Assembly: GCA_914767885.1 (NCBI GenBank) | Contig: CAJZBQ010000001.1 | Coordinates: 806,001 to 870,000 of the forward strand | Direction of reading: 5' to 3' | DNA from: Blepharisma stoltei | Taxonomy: Eukaryota > Ciliophora > Heterotrichea > Heterotrichida > Blepharismidae | DNA: 64,000 nt | Made by a program: the position numbers and the translations under genes | Shown: piece after piece, positions 10,812 to 22,500 of the stretch | Layout of the letters: each line of letters starts with the position of its first letter | Numbering within the stretch: the first letter of the stretch is position 1 | The notes under the pieces: generated by a model | Databases searched by the model: none | The model's input: the letters and a program-made list of their open reading frames with translations, nothing else | Told to the model about the DNA's origin: nothing

Positions 10812-10973
10812 TTTTTATTATATCAGTATAGCCCATGCCAGCTTTTACCTAGGATATTTCATGCAGAAAAGACAAGTTTATATTAGAATAACCTAAAAAT
10901 CTTAACCCAAGCTAAAAAGTGTAAGGGATATACCATATTTTAAAAAAGAACCATAAGAATTTTACTTTACAAA

Positions 10974-12512
10974 TTATTCTGAATTTTGCTTGTAAAATAA
11001 AATATAAGCTTCAGCTTTTACAATTTGTGTCTCGGAAACTTGGGAAACGTGGGTGTCTGAACAATGGTACCAGGCATTGTTGTGCTTTACAAAAGCGATA
11101 TAGTGCCCGCCAAGCATACTTCCTGAGTGTACAACGACCCCAAAAAGGCTGTAACGGGTGTTTTCTCCAGGCTTAATCACAAATTTGTGTATATCCAGGT
11201 CAAAGCCAAAACGTATATGGGTCCCGATTTTTTGGAATCCTCGGCCTTTGTGGGAAAATCGCTTAAGGTGTAAAACTAGGACTTTTGGGGCTCCATATAA
11301 TAAAAATGTGCGTGTGGCTTGGGTTTCCCTTTTGCATTCGTCACATTTGTAGAGGTTTTTGTTGTCTTTGAGGTCTTCACGGCACATGAAATCTTCTAGG
11401 CAGCCTAAAAGAGTATCTGGGTCATGATAATGGCCAACTACAGGCTCATATAGCTGCTGGTCTCGGAATATTTCAGGCAGCTGCTCTGGAGGGATCAAGG
11501 TAAATTCATTATTAACATCGTCTGATATAGGAACTTTTTTTAATGGGATTTCTAGTGAGAGATCTAAAATTGGGTCAAAAGTTCTAGACACAGTTTGACA
11601 GTTCAGGCATCTTACAGTGCTCATAAGCTTGTTTCCAAAGGTTTGCTCAACAATATTATTAGGATCATGATGAAATTTTGTGAACTCAGTCGATAAAGCA
11701 TCAAGTAGCGATCTCAGAAGCTCATGAGAATCTTGTTGGCCATATCCTCGGAATTGAGCAAAACGCTTTGTTATTGATGAATGCAAGAGCCTTGGGTTAT
11801 ATGGACCACGGCCAAACCGCATTTCGTTCAAGGTCTGAGCAAAAATCATATTGATCCCTCCTAGTTCTTTTTCTTCTATTGAATTAAGGTAATACTCTGC
11901 AAGAGGAACTGTCGCGTTTAAACATTGTAAGGCTGAGTTGAAAAAGCAAGTATTGCCTAAGTTATTGAGCCCTCTTACCGTAATTCTTGGTTTTTCGACT
12001 TCTCGTGGAGGCTCTTTAGTTTCTTCTTCGTTTTGGTTGATTTCTTCTTCGTCATTATCCACTTTTCTGGCTTCTGGCTTTAGCGTTTTCTTTTCTTGTA
12101 CGATTTTTTTTATTTCTACTGGTGGCTTGTTCAGAATTTTTTCATCTCTCCCTTTCTTTTTGTTAGATTTAGCTTTAAAATTCATTAGCACAGTTTTTAT
12201 ATCATCTATCATTTCTAAAGCTCGGTCCTTTTTGCTTTCACTTTCAAATGTTTCTGCTAAATTTGACAGAGAATCGTCACACAAATAGCATCATACGTCA
12301 TAAGAGTCAGTAGAAATCGCGATGGCATGCTTTTTAGTAAGAGAGTGCTTCTCAGCATGTCCTAATTGATAGCGGCCACAGCCTTGGGAATAGCAATTTA
12401 AGCAAAGTCAAGAATTTTTCTCTTGGCAGCTTTCACACTGGCCTATATTTAAATTAGGCAAAACCTTTCTAAGCTGTTGTGGTTTTATATTTGCGAAGTG
12501 GTTGCAAGCCAT
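10974..12512 (-). CDS. Ubiquitin-specific protease with N-terminal ZnF-UBP domain (USP3/USP22-like)
   Basis: Continuous 512-aa frame from ATG 12512 (MACNHFANIKPQQLRK) to TAA 10974, with several TGA-encoded Trp (for example NSWLCLNCY and DVWCYLCDD). Residues 1-95 form a ZnF-UBP: CNH, CESC, CLNCY, GCGRYQLGHAEKH and WCYLCDD supply the Cys/His ligands; this domain binds the free C-terminus of ubiquitin. A Lys/Glu-rich linker follows. The catalytic domain has the Cys box (GLNNLGNTCFFNSALQCL, near residue 190), two CxxC pairs (CLNC, CDEC) and the His box (GGHYIAFVKHNNAWYHCSD, near residue 470). Length and order match USP3, USP22 and Ubp8. Those act on ubiquitinated histones in the nucleus; that role here is inference. 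No insert is seen, unlike its neighbours. Confidence 0.93.
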
Positions 12513-13144
12513 TGATAATTTTGTGTAATAGATAATCCATAATAAGAGTTTTAATTATAGTATTTCTTTATTGTGATTTACGATCATTATCATTTTCTAT
12601 ACTGTTTTCGAGTGTTTTTTCATCTGATTGATTTAATTAAATTAAAATTATAAAAGCAAATATAGATATAGTGTTAATAATAATCTGCATTTGTGAGAAA
12701 GTGAATGAATTTGTTTGTTTATTATAATAGAAACATCTTTGCAGTAGGCTAAGTCTTGAAATTTTATTTTTCCATTATAAAAATCTTATTATTCATATTA
12801 GTTTTCAATTAAGCCATTAAACTCTTTTAGATTGCTTCTTCAGTTAGCCTATAGACCGCTTTTTCTTGCTAATGCTATATATCTCATTTTTTATCAATTT
12901 TTTGATTACAGTTAGTCAGTCAGTGGTCATCATCATTTAATTAATATAGCTCCTTTATAAATAGCTTATTATTATATTTAAATTGACAAAATCAAAATTT
13001 TTAAATTAAGGATACAAAATCTCTGAATTTTTTATATAAATTTTTTATAAAGCAATATCATCTTTATACCTATAAATTTGATTATTTTTTTGGAAACTAA
13101 TTCAGGTATTAAAGCTTTTCTCTGTATAATAATCTGGCGATAAA
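12513..13144. other. Divergent intergenic region, deubiquitinase / cofilin
   Basis: AT-rich sequence between two divergent starts, so it should hold both promoters. No repeat, RNA gene or hairpin stood out. Confidence 0.5.
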
Positions 13145-13555
13145 ATGGTGGACGCTAATCTAAACGTTGATGATGCTTGTGTCGTAGCTTACAACCGCTT
13201 GAAGTTGACCAAAGATATCAAGTTTGTCACCTATAAGGTCGAAGGTCAATCCAACGTCATTGTTGAGAGGGTTGGAGAATTGGAATCAACTTATCAAGAC
13301 TTTGTCCACAGCCTCCCACAAAATGAGCCTCGCTTTGCTGTCTATGACTTTGATTATACTGCAGACGATGGAATTACATCAAAGAAAATTGTTTTTATTC
13401 ATTGGTCACCTGATAATTCCACAGTCAAAAATAAGATGATTTACGCTTCATCAAAAGAAAACTTGAAAAGAAGATTTGCAGGAATTCATAGAGAAGTACA
13501 AGCTTGTTCATTAGCTGAAGTGGAGCAAAGAGAAATCGCCCAAGCACTTAGATAA
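13145..13555 (+). CDS. ADF/cofilin actin-depolymerising protein
   Basis: 136 aa, uninterrupted, ATG 13145 to TAA. It covers a full-length ADF-H domain: the N-terminal VDDACVVAYNRLK helix, the central RFAVYDFDYT strand, the IVFIHWSPDNSTVKNKMIYASSK segment (the WxPD and KMxYASSK actin-binding signature) and LKRRFAGIHREVQA. Cofilins bind ADP-actin, sever filaments and speed turnover in the cytoplasm. Trp here is TGG, and codon choice is GC-richer than the flanks, as expected of a highly expressed gene. The usual N-terminal regulatory Ser is not obvious (MVDAN). A truncated MITE begins immediately after the stop. Confidence 0.95.
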   Translation: MVDANLNVDDACVVAYNRLKLTKDIKFVTYKVEGQSNVIVERVGELESTYQDFVHSLPQNEPRFAVYDFDYTADDGITSKKIVFIHWSPDNSTVKNKMIYASSKENLKRRFAGIHREVQACSLAEVEQREIAQALR

Positions 13556-13556
13556 G

Positions 13557-13722
13557 TATTTGCTTCCCAATTTTTGCAAATTAGGATTTTTTTTAAATTT
13601 CGAAAAAAATATTTTTTTTATAAAATTTATATATAAATTGTTTTTAAAAAAAAAAAATTAACCCCCCTCCGTGAGTGAACAAAATTTTTTTGTTCGCTCA
13701 CGGAGGGGGGGGGGGGACTTAG
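13557..13722 (+). mobile_element. Truncated MITE (3' half) abutting the cofilin stop codon
   Basis: Matches the right half of the MITE family (tatttgctt-ccaatttttgc-aaattaggatt, then the subterminal hairpin ccccccctccgtgag / ctcacggagggggg), ending at a C/G homopolymer stretch before ttag. The left half with its own CTCCC end is missing, so it may be a deletion derivative or solo end. Confidence 0.7.
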
Positions 13723-13998
13723 TTAAAAAGAAACTTAAATGATGTAGTTTTAATGAAAGAGGAGCTTCTGTTTAGCTTGGAGCTATCAAAATCAGGAAAA
13801 ACAACTACATGATCTGATTTTATGTAAAATAAATGCATTTATGCAGTAAAAAGAATAATTCTCAAGCAATAAAAGCAGGAAAAGAAGAATTTAATACTTC
13901 TTAAAGCTTGCCAAAGTGTTTTCAAAGCAGATCCAATGACATCTTAGAAAATGGAATAAATAAAAATTTCAGGAGAAGTGCCACAAAACTATAACCGT

Positions 13999-14829
13999 AT
14001 GGACAAGTCAAAGTCAGGATTTTTTATAGCTGTAATCGGCTGTTCACAAGTTGGGAAGACAGCTCTTGTAGCAAGGCTTGTAAAAGACATGTTCATAGAA
14101 GAACATCAGCCAACAATGACACAAGAGATCCAAACCACACTGTGCTCAGCAACCAAGCGACGACTGATAAGGCTCTTTTTTTTAGATCTCATCGGAAATA
14201 ATTATTTCCAGTCCTTTGCGACCCCATGGATTGGGGTGTCTCAAGCTGTTTTGATGCTTTTTGATACAAATTCAATGAGCTCATTCAATCAAATTCAAGG
14301 ACCCACCTCGTTGCGCTCGCTGGAAAATATCATGATTTTTCTGGTTGGGACCAAAACTGATACTGTGTATCAGCGAGAAGTTTCATATGAGCAAGCTGCT
14401 AATAAAGCGAAAGAGCTAAATGCGATTTATATAGAGATAAGTACGAAATCTAAGAAGAACTTAGAACAGATGCTAAAGATTGTTAGTCAATCTTTACTGA
14501 CTCCCCCTGTGAGCGAACAAAAATCATTGGAAAAATTCTATTTTTGGTAAAATCAAGAACTTTTTAATGCAAAAATATATTTTATAGGGAAAAAATTGAT
14601 ATATAAGTGATAATTATTATAGTGGGATATCTAACTAGTTCTATTTATTTTTTTAAACAATTTACATTTTAAAACCTAGATTTTACAAAATAAATTAATA
14701 TTAGCTTTAAAATTATTCGAATTGGATTTTTTAAATTCTGAAAAAAAAACCTATAAAATTTATAACCTCCCTCTGTGAGCGAACATAATTTTTTGTTTCC
14801 TCACGGATGAGGGAGTGAGAAAGTATTAA
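13999..14829 (+). CDS. Divergent Ras/Rab-like small GTPase with an IES at its C-terminus
   Basis: ATG 13999 (MDKSKSGFFIAVIG); an upstream in-frame GTG at 13978 is not a plausible start. Removing 14498-14815 gives ...IVSQSLLRKY and TAA at 14827-14829. Motifs: P-loop GCSQVGKTALV, switch/threonine region QPTMTQEIQ, a degenerate switch II DLIGNN where DxxGQ is usual, GTKTD in place of NKxD, and EISTKS in place of the SAK loop. Without the catalytic Gln and with altered base-recognition motifs, GTP hydrolysis may be slow or absent. No C-terminal Cys for prenylation appears in either form. If the insert is retained the protein instead ends LTPPVSEQKSLEKFYFW. Family placement is clear; subfamily is not. 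Confidence 0.8.
14498..14815. mobile_element. MITE-family IES flanked by TGA
   Basis: Ends ctccccctgtgagcgaac (left) and a right part with the subterminal hairpin cctccctctgtgagcgaac ... cctcacggatgagggag. The flanks are TGA on both sides (14498-14500, 14816-14818), not TA. Internal sequence matches the family (gggaaaaaattgatatataagtgataattattatagtggg). Confidence 0.8.
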
Positions 14830-15880
14830 ATAATTATTAAAAGAGAAAAATGTGATGAAATAATAATTATTAATTTTGAGATTTATAAATAAAATTTTTG
14901 GTATAAGAAAGAAGCTTAACTTTAAAAATTTTCTTAAAATCATGAAATGAACTGATTATACAAGATATTTATAATTAATAAGGCTGTATTTATTATGATT
15001 AAAAATTATAATTTTTTTTGATATTATTTTTAAATAATTTATGTGTTAGCTTATTAATATTTAGCAGAGAAAATTAAATAGCTTTTCGGTAGAATAAAAC
15101 TAAAAGCGAGGTTAAAAAGCAATTTTTGCTTGCTGTTCTTTCAAGAATGATCAAAATTTTTCTCATTAGAGGACAATAAATTGTTTTATTCAAAATACCA
15201 AATTGAAATATTAAATTGAAAACCTATATTTCATTTATAAAATTGATCTTTTGCGGAACAGGCTCCTTAGCTTTAATAGAATTAGCTCCAGGATGATTAT
15301 AATATATTCTTCTCTTATATTTGAAAAATTTTACTTAAATTAGAGAAGGAGTTCCCAATGGCTTTTTTAACATAAAACATTTTGATGTAGATAAAAGTTT
15401 AATTTATATACATAAAAGATATAATAAAATGGTAAAATTCAACTTAAATTAAATATAAAGCACAGACAAATTGCTGTTGATTTTAATTTTAGCTATAAAA
15501 TTATTAGAGCAATGTTATTCCTTTAGGTTTAATTTAATTATATACCAGAGTTATTTAATGGAATACTTCAATTCAGTAATTAAATGGCATTTCTCATTAC
15601 ATTAGAATTAAAACTTGCGATATTATCAAGAACGTGGCATTTTTCTTTACCACCAAATATTTCAAACAGTTATAATTTGCTTTAATCTGTTCATTTTCAA
15701 AGCTACAAATCTTAACTCTTCCAAATCATCACTGTTTTTATTATTATTATTATTATATATAATTTACCGCTGAAACTCAGCATTTCTCTCTCGACAATCA
15801 CTGTTTTTAATTTTTTCTAGAAAATCTCCTAGCCCAAATCAAAATCAATTTTATATGGACGAAATAAAAATAACTACTAT
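14830..15880. other. Long AT-rich intergenic region
   Basis: About 1 kb of very AT-rich sequence between the GTPase and kelch genes. Short ORFs on both strands are shadows without codon sense. A short ttattattattattatata microsatellite lies near 15740. No gene, RNA or element recognised. Confidence 0.5.
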
Positions 15881-18800
15881 ATGGTCTATATCCTGATTTT
15901 ATTTCAAAACTTCCTCTTCCTCGGGCTTTCTCTCCAAATTTCTCTACTCCCTTCCACAGGTGTCCCTCCGCCCAGCCGAAAGCTCGGAAATATGATTTAC
16001 GATTCCTCAAAAAACCAGCTTGTTAATTTCGGAGGCCAATCTACAGACGGGTCATATTCTAACGACCTCGCTTCATTTTCTTTATCACATATGAGATGAA
16101 GCTTAATTTTGCCTTATTTATCTACAGTCCCAGACGAAAGAGCAGCATCTGCAATGTTTTATGATGACATTAACCAACAAGTACTTCTATATGGAGGGAG
16201 GACACGTGCAGGCCCTGCTGGGGATTTTTGAAGCTATAGCTTAATAGAAAACAGCTGACAACAATTATCTAGAAATGGGGATGATCCAGGCCCAAGGGCA
16301 TATACAGCACATGTGGAATATTCAAGAGGAGGAAAGAACTACTATGCAATTTTCGGAGGTCTGACTCCTACAGCAATAGATAACAGCTTATATATGTAAA
16401 AATTATGTAGTCTTAATGGGAGTGATTTTACATGAACAAAAAAGCCAACTGCAGGGAGTCCACCACAGCCAACTGAAAGTGCTGGAATTGGGTATTATAA
16501 GGATAAGTTATATGTATGAGGAGGATTAAGCAGATTTTCTACAGAGCTGCAGGATACAAAATTGCATGTTTTTGACTTGGATTCTGAAAAATGGACACAG
16601 ATTAGTGTTTCAGGGCAAACTCCACATGGGAGATTTCAGCATTTTTTGTGTGTGATAGGTGACTATTTGTTTATAAATAATGGGGAGGATTTTACGACTG
16701 GAAATTCTATTTTTGATATTTGAAAAATTAATTTAGGCCAGATTATATGAAATTAATACTATGAAAATATAGGATTTTGCATATTCTGAATGATAAATCA
16801 AGATAATAGCCAATTACTATAAAAACCACTAAATATGATATATTATAGCAACTCTCAGCTTATGAGAAAAAGTCAATTTTGAAGACCCAGACGACATCGC
16901 CACTGATAGTGGCTCTATTACTACAGCAGGCTCTACAATTTATTCCTTCGGCGGCACCTCAGCATCCGGCATAAACAACTCTCTTACCTCAATTGATCTT
17001 TCTGCCTCATCTATAGCCTATACCTTAGTTTCCGCTGAACTTCATGGCCCAGAAGCCAGAATGATGCACTCAATGCACACAATCCACACTTCTTTATGGA
17101 TTTTTGGCGGAATAAACAGCGACAAAAAATAGTAACTTCTATACAGCCTGAATGATATGTGGAAATTTGAGCTAGAAACTAATACATGGGCCAAGCTTTC
17201 TACCACTGGTGACAAGCCACCTGCAAGAGCAAGGCATGGCAGTTGCTCATCTGCAGACACTTATGTCATCTTTGGAGGGATAAATGATGATGGCTATTTA
17301 AATGATATGTACGAATATACAGTTTTAGCAAATACATGGAGAGAAGTGACTACTTCTTCTAGTAAATACCCAACTGAAAGGCATGGAGTCTGTATGGCAC
17401 AAGCTGACTCTTTTATATATATTTTTGGAGGACATACAATGTCAGGGTATTCTAATGAGCTGTGGAGGTTTGACACTATTGATAACTCATATGTGCTTTT
17501 GGATGATGGATTATCAGAACAAGTCCCAAAGCTAGCTTATACGAAATGCTTTATTAGGAATATAAATAAGGTTTATTATTTTTATATAGCCACTGGAGAA
17601 GGGGAAGATGGAGTCCCAAAATCGATTATAAGCAGATATGATTTAAAAAATGAGGAATGGCAGCTTGTCATGGATGCAGGATATGGCTCATTTGCCTTAT
17701 CTGGGGCTGGAGGAGTAAATATTGACAATTACTTAGTCATTTTAGGTGGAGAACAGTGGAATTTTGAAGCTTTTGATAACATTTTTATGATAGATCTCGA
17801 CAATAACCCAGAGCCGATTAAAATTGGAAAAGTCGAAGAGCCTACCTATGCAACTGAAATGACTTATTTTGGACAGTCTCTATATTTATTTGGAGGCGGG
17901 GATACTATTTCAAGCCTGGTCCAAAATTATATACCAAAACAATTTTTATTTGAAATTAGCCAAAGCTCTGAAGACAATTTTGCGTGACCTTGCAGCAATG
18001 GAACATATGGAGAAAAATGCAAGCCATGCCCAGAAGGGCATTACGCAGACAGTTTTGGGACAACTGAGTGCAAAAAATGCCCAAAAGGAACTTATAATAC
18101 TTTTAAAGGAGCCAGAACTCATGACGAGTGCTATCCGTGCCCTTATGGGTCTTACGCACCTAGTGAAGGCTCAAAATACTGCGATAACTGCCCAGCAAGC
18201 ATGTACTGTCCAGCAGGCACCTCTTCTCCTCTACATATAGAAGACCGAATCGATTTTGTGAGCATCCAGCCTCTTTTATTCAGCGAAAGTTCCAGTACGA
18301 GTGACCAAGTTTTCAGCTACACCTTATATATCGTTATTTCCATCTCTACTATATTGACACTCCTCCTAATTTGTCACAAACCTATACGAGACTCTATGCC
18401 GCGCCTTGACTCCTATTCAAGAAACCACGAAACCAAAGACAACCACCCCATAATTAAGCGACGAACCTCACTTGGCGGCCTTTTCAGTGTCATTTTTCTT
18501 CTTTTAGCATTTTTATATGCCTTACAAGGAGCCACAATTTATATCACAAATAACATAATTGAAGAAAAAATGCTTGAGCCTTTGGTCTCATTAGAAAATG
18601 ACTATTCAGCCTTTCCTGGGGATATTTATATTAATATCACTTTTTTTTACTATGGAGGAAACTGTGTCAGTAATGACTCTTGTGTGGCAGATTTATTGTA
18701 CAGCTATGCAGATATTGAAGGAAAACTGATAGGGCCTGACTGTTCATTGGTGGGAAGAGACTGTCACGTTACTTTTGTGTGCCATGGATGTGATCTAGGG

Positions 18801-19469
18801 GTTGGGGCAGCTATTAATTTATCAATGCTAGAGCCACGAAGTTATGCAAGCTTTATTTCAGTCAATATTTCGTCAACGTCTTCAATCCCAGATGAGCTAA
18901 GCTCTATTAAAATTGATATCGCACCTACTAGTACTTCTTTGGTATTCAGAGGCCAAAATGCTTCAAAATTTACGTTTTCGATGACACCGTCTGTTTTTCT
19001 TTCAGATGTTTCTAGGTGAAATCGTAATCAAACTGGGTACCACGTGTCTTTGCCGCATTCGCCGACTGCAGGGTCAGCACTGCCTACAGATGAGTAAAAG
19101 TTATTTAGGATAAATTTTGAAGACTCTGTAAGGGTTTCTATCAGTCTTGATATAGGAGATGTGGTTTTGGTCACCAAAAGGTTGTTATCAGAGACATTTT
19201 TTTTGCTACTTGGGTCTTTACTTGGGTCTGTGTTTGGGATCATACAAATTGGTGGGACCCTTATGGGGAAAACTGAGGAAATTCAGAATTTCGCAATAAA
19301 GAAATGGAAACATTATCGTCGGTTTCATAGGATTGTTGGGAATATTGAGAAGCTTAGAAATGCAGTTGAGCCGAGGGAGATTGAAAATAATACTCCATCA
19401 GCTCAGACCACTGAGGCTTATATATTTGATGATTTCAGAATTAAGAAAAAGAATAGAATAATAGATTAG
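15881..19469 (+). CDS. Large kelch-repeat, cysteine-rich, multi-pass membrane protein; three 15-nt introns and one IES
   Basis: ATG 15881 to TAG 19469; 1147 aa once three introns and the 100-bp IES at 16746 are removed, all in frame. Residues 1-26 (MVYILILFQNFLFLGLSLQI) look like a signal peptide. A kelch propeller follows: repeated GG motifs after hydrophobic strands (VNFGGQS, LLYGGRT, AIFGGLT, YVWGGLS, YSFGGTS, WIFGGIN, VIFGGIN, YIFGGHT, VILGGEQ, YLFGGGD). Next is a Cys-rich segment, CKPCPEGHYADSFGTTECKKC and similar, of the ephrin-receptor/GCC2-GCC3 type. Membrane segments include YTLYIVISISTILTLLLI, GLFSVIFLLLAFLYAL and one near the C-terminus (FFLLLGSLLGSVFGI). Probable surface or endomembrane protein; the ligand is unknown. 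It converges on HK-A with 42 bp between stops. Confidence 0.88.
16396..16410 (+). other. 15-nt intron
   Basis: gtaaaaattatgtag; splicing joins NSLYI to LNGSDFTWT and removes an in-frame TAA. Confidence 0.88.
16746..16845. other. 100-bp TA-bounded IES in the kelch gene
   Basis: Flanked by ttata on both sides. Removal joins KINLGQII to ATLSLWEKVNFEDPDD in frame; the insert itself carries stops in all forward frames. Total coding length becomes a multiple of three only with this removed. Confidence 0.8.
17132..17146 (+). other. 15-nt intron
   Basis: gtaacttctatacag; splicing gives GGINSDKKY-LNDMWKFEL, an exact kelch motif. Confidence 0.92.
19094..19108 (+). other. 15-nt intron
   Basis: gtaaaagttatttag; splicing gives LPTDE-INFEDSVRVS and removes an in-frame TAA. 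Confidence 0.9.
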
Positions 19470-19511
19470 TATTATTTTATTAGTTTTAATATCTGAATGG
19501 AAAATAAATTT

Positions 19512-22500
19512 TTATTTATAAAGATATTTCAGAATTGTTTGTGTGAGTATTTCAGGAGAGCATGGCTTAGTCAGTACTTCTTCCATCCCAGATTCCAAGC
19601 ATAGCCTAATATCACTATCAGAACTAAATGCGGTATATCCGATCATCGCAGGCAAAAATTTAATTTCTCCATTAAAGTACATCTCTATCACTTTCCGAGT
19701 AGCTTCCCAACCATTTAGCTCACTTCCCACCTTTAAATTGGAACAAAATATCATAGAATTTCAATTTTTTTGGTAATTAGCCTCCTTTAAATGGAACAAA
19801 ATTTAATTTTATAATACAAAATTTTATAGATAAAAATCATACTTTTTATGTAAACAGTTTTGATATAAATTAAATGTTTCTTCTTAACTAAAATTAAAAA
19901 TTTAGTTATATCTTGCTCTTTTTTCAAAAAGAGAGTATAAAGAGCATCTTATTTAATATAATTTTTATCCTTAACTGCTAAATTTTTAAAAATAATATTT
20001 TTATTAAATAATTTTGCTGTAAATTCAATGCGAATTCTTTGCAAAAATTGAAAAATTTACTTACTCCCCCCCTCCGTGAGTGAACAAAACCATTAGAAAA
20101 ATCGCTATTTTTTGCACAAAAAACCACCCTCTGCGAGTGAACAAAAATTTTTTTTAATAGAAAAATTTTTTATGGAAAAAAAATTTTAATATATAAAATG
20201 ATAATTAGTATAATGAAATCTAGAGTTAATTCTGTTTAATTTTAAACGAATTGCTTTTTTAAAACATAAATTTTGCAAATTGAATTAAATATTTGCTTTC
20301 CAATTTTTGCGAATTAGGATTTTTTTTAAATTTCGAAAAAAAAAAATTAACCCCCCTCCGTGAGTGAACAAAATTTTTTTGTTCACTCACGGAGGGGGGG
20401 GGGAGTTAGTTCTTGCTTTAATTTAAAGAATAAAGTATAAAGAGCACTTTATTTAAACAAAATTAGCAGTGTGATTGATAAATTTTCTAAATTTTTTTTT
20501 AATTTTTTTTATCAATAAAAATAATAATTTTTGTGTAAATAGTTTTGATACCAATTAATAGAGGCGTATTAACTAAAAATAAAAATTTAGCGATATCTTG
20601 CTTGTTTTTAAAGGATAAAGAAGAAATAGCATTTTATTAAATAAATTTATTAATCTAATTCGATAATTTTTTTTATAACAAAATTTAACCCCCTTTTAAA
20701 TTGGAACAATTTTTTTGTTCCATTTAAAGGGGGAGTCAGGCATGCTTCCATCAACAACTACAACCTTATAAGCTCTACCCATAGAATCACTTTCTTGTAC
20801 TTTCTTGATTAATTCTAATCCTGTACATGCTTCATTATAATTAACATTATTGCGTTTAAGAAGAGTCCCTAAAATCATCCTATTAAAGTCATTATCGTCT
20901 GCAATCAAAACTTGTGCATTTTTATTTTCTGCTATAGCAGACTCAAAATCAGCAATTGAGGCAGTTAAGCACTCGTCAAGTCAAACCTGAGAGTCTGAAA
21001 AATAATCATCAGAAAGTATCTGAAGATTGGGAGGAGTTTCAAAAATGTCTATTGAGAAAATAAAAGATGAGCCTTTTCCTGTCTTTGAGATGACTTCAAT
21101 AGGATTTCCTCCAAGTTCTTGGACAATTTTATTTGAAATTACAAGGCCAAGACCACAGCCATCTGGGTTTATATTTAAGCTTATATCTGAATGAAATTCT
21201 TGGAAAATCCATTGTTTCCTCGACTCACTGATTCCAATTCCTGTGTCGTTTACCATTATTTTGAGCTTTGAATTTGTGTCAAGCAGACATACAAGCTCAA
21301 CCCTTCCTTTAATTGTAAATTTTAGTGCATTACTTAAGAGATTTAGCAGAATCTGACTTAATCTCAAAGCATCCGTATATACATATTCAGGCAATTTTGG
21401 ATCAATTCTTACAAGAACTTGAATTCCTTTTTTCTCGTCAAAGAAATAATATAGTAAAGTTAGCAGACCTATGGAGCAGATAGGCTCCATCCTGGTAAAG
21501 CTGACAATATAACCTATATCTCCTTTGAAGTAGTAGGCCATTCGAAGCGTTGCTGAAGAGGAAATTTAGTTTCTCCCGAAGATTTTCCTATTCCTACTGA
21601 GGCTAGACAGGTTTTCAGCTACCAGATAGGCTTATCTTATCTGGTCATCGAGTCATCTCCCAGACGATGACTCTGCCCTAGGAGTTAATCCTTTGGGCAG
21701 GTAATTAAAGGTAGAAATCCAAAAAGGGCAGCTTTCCATTTTCCTCATTTGAATTCCAAGGTTTATAGAGGTTGGCTTTGTGGAGTCAGACAGCCAAGCG
21801 ATTATTGGTTTATTCCGCTATAGTCGTATAAAATCTTAATCTGATCTTTTTTCTCTGCTTGAATTCTTATAAGTTGTAAGCAGCCGCTAATGATATCATG
21901 AAGCTTGGGTTTACTCTTTTGGACAGTAAAAGCCCCTGCTATCATTTTAGAGTAGTCCAATAAATCGTTTACAAGAGAAATCAAAAGTTTGGCTGACACT
22001 GAAACTATTTTCAGCTTTTCAAGGTGTTCTGGAGCTTCAGAGATTTTATGATCGCGCATTAATTCTTCGACTATAAATGAGATTGCGTTAATAGGAGTTC
22101 TCAATTCATGAGTTACTGATCTTAATAAAATATTCTTAACTATTTCTATCCGTGAGCGTAAATATTTTTAAAATATTATTAAAAATTTATATATAATAAT
22201 TTTTTTTTTTTCAAATTTTAAAAAAAGAGCCAGTAGAAATAAAAATTAAAGAGATTTCATTATATAGTCTGATCCCTGCTTTGGATAGGGCTTATCTGAC
22301 ATCTCCCGATGCCAGATGATAAGTTGACGAGCATACGTTTGCTGTCAAAGTTAGCTCCTCCGGTTGCAAAGCTTCAATCAATCACAAGAGGGTTTGCCAT
22401 CAGGGTAGTTAACTTTGCAAGCAAACCCATCTGACTCAAGAGATGTCATGGAGGCCGATCCAAAACAGGGATCAGGTTTTAATAATTATCACTTATATAT

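Noticed and set aside
13978-13999. GTG start for the small GTPase
   Set aside because: An ATG lies 21 bp downstream, directly before the conserved GTPase fold; non-ATG starts are not expected here.
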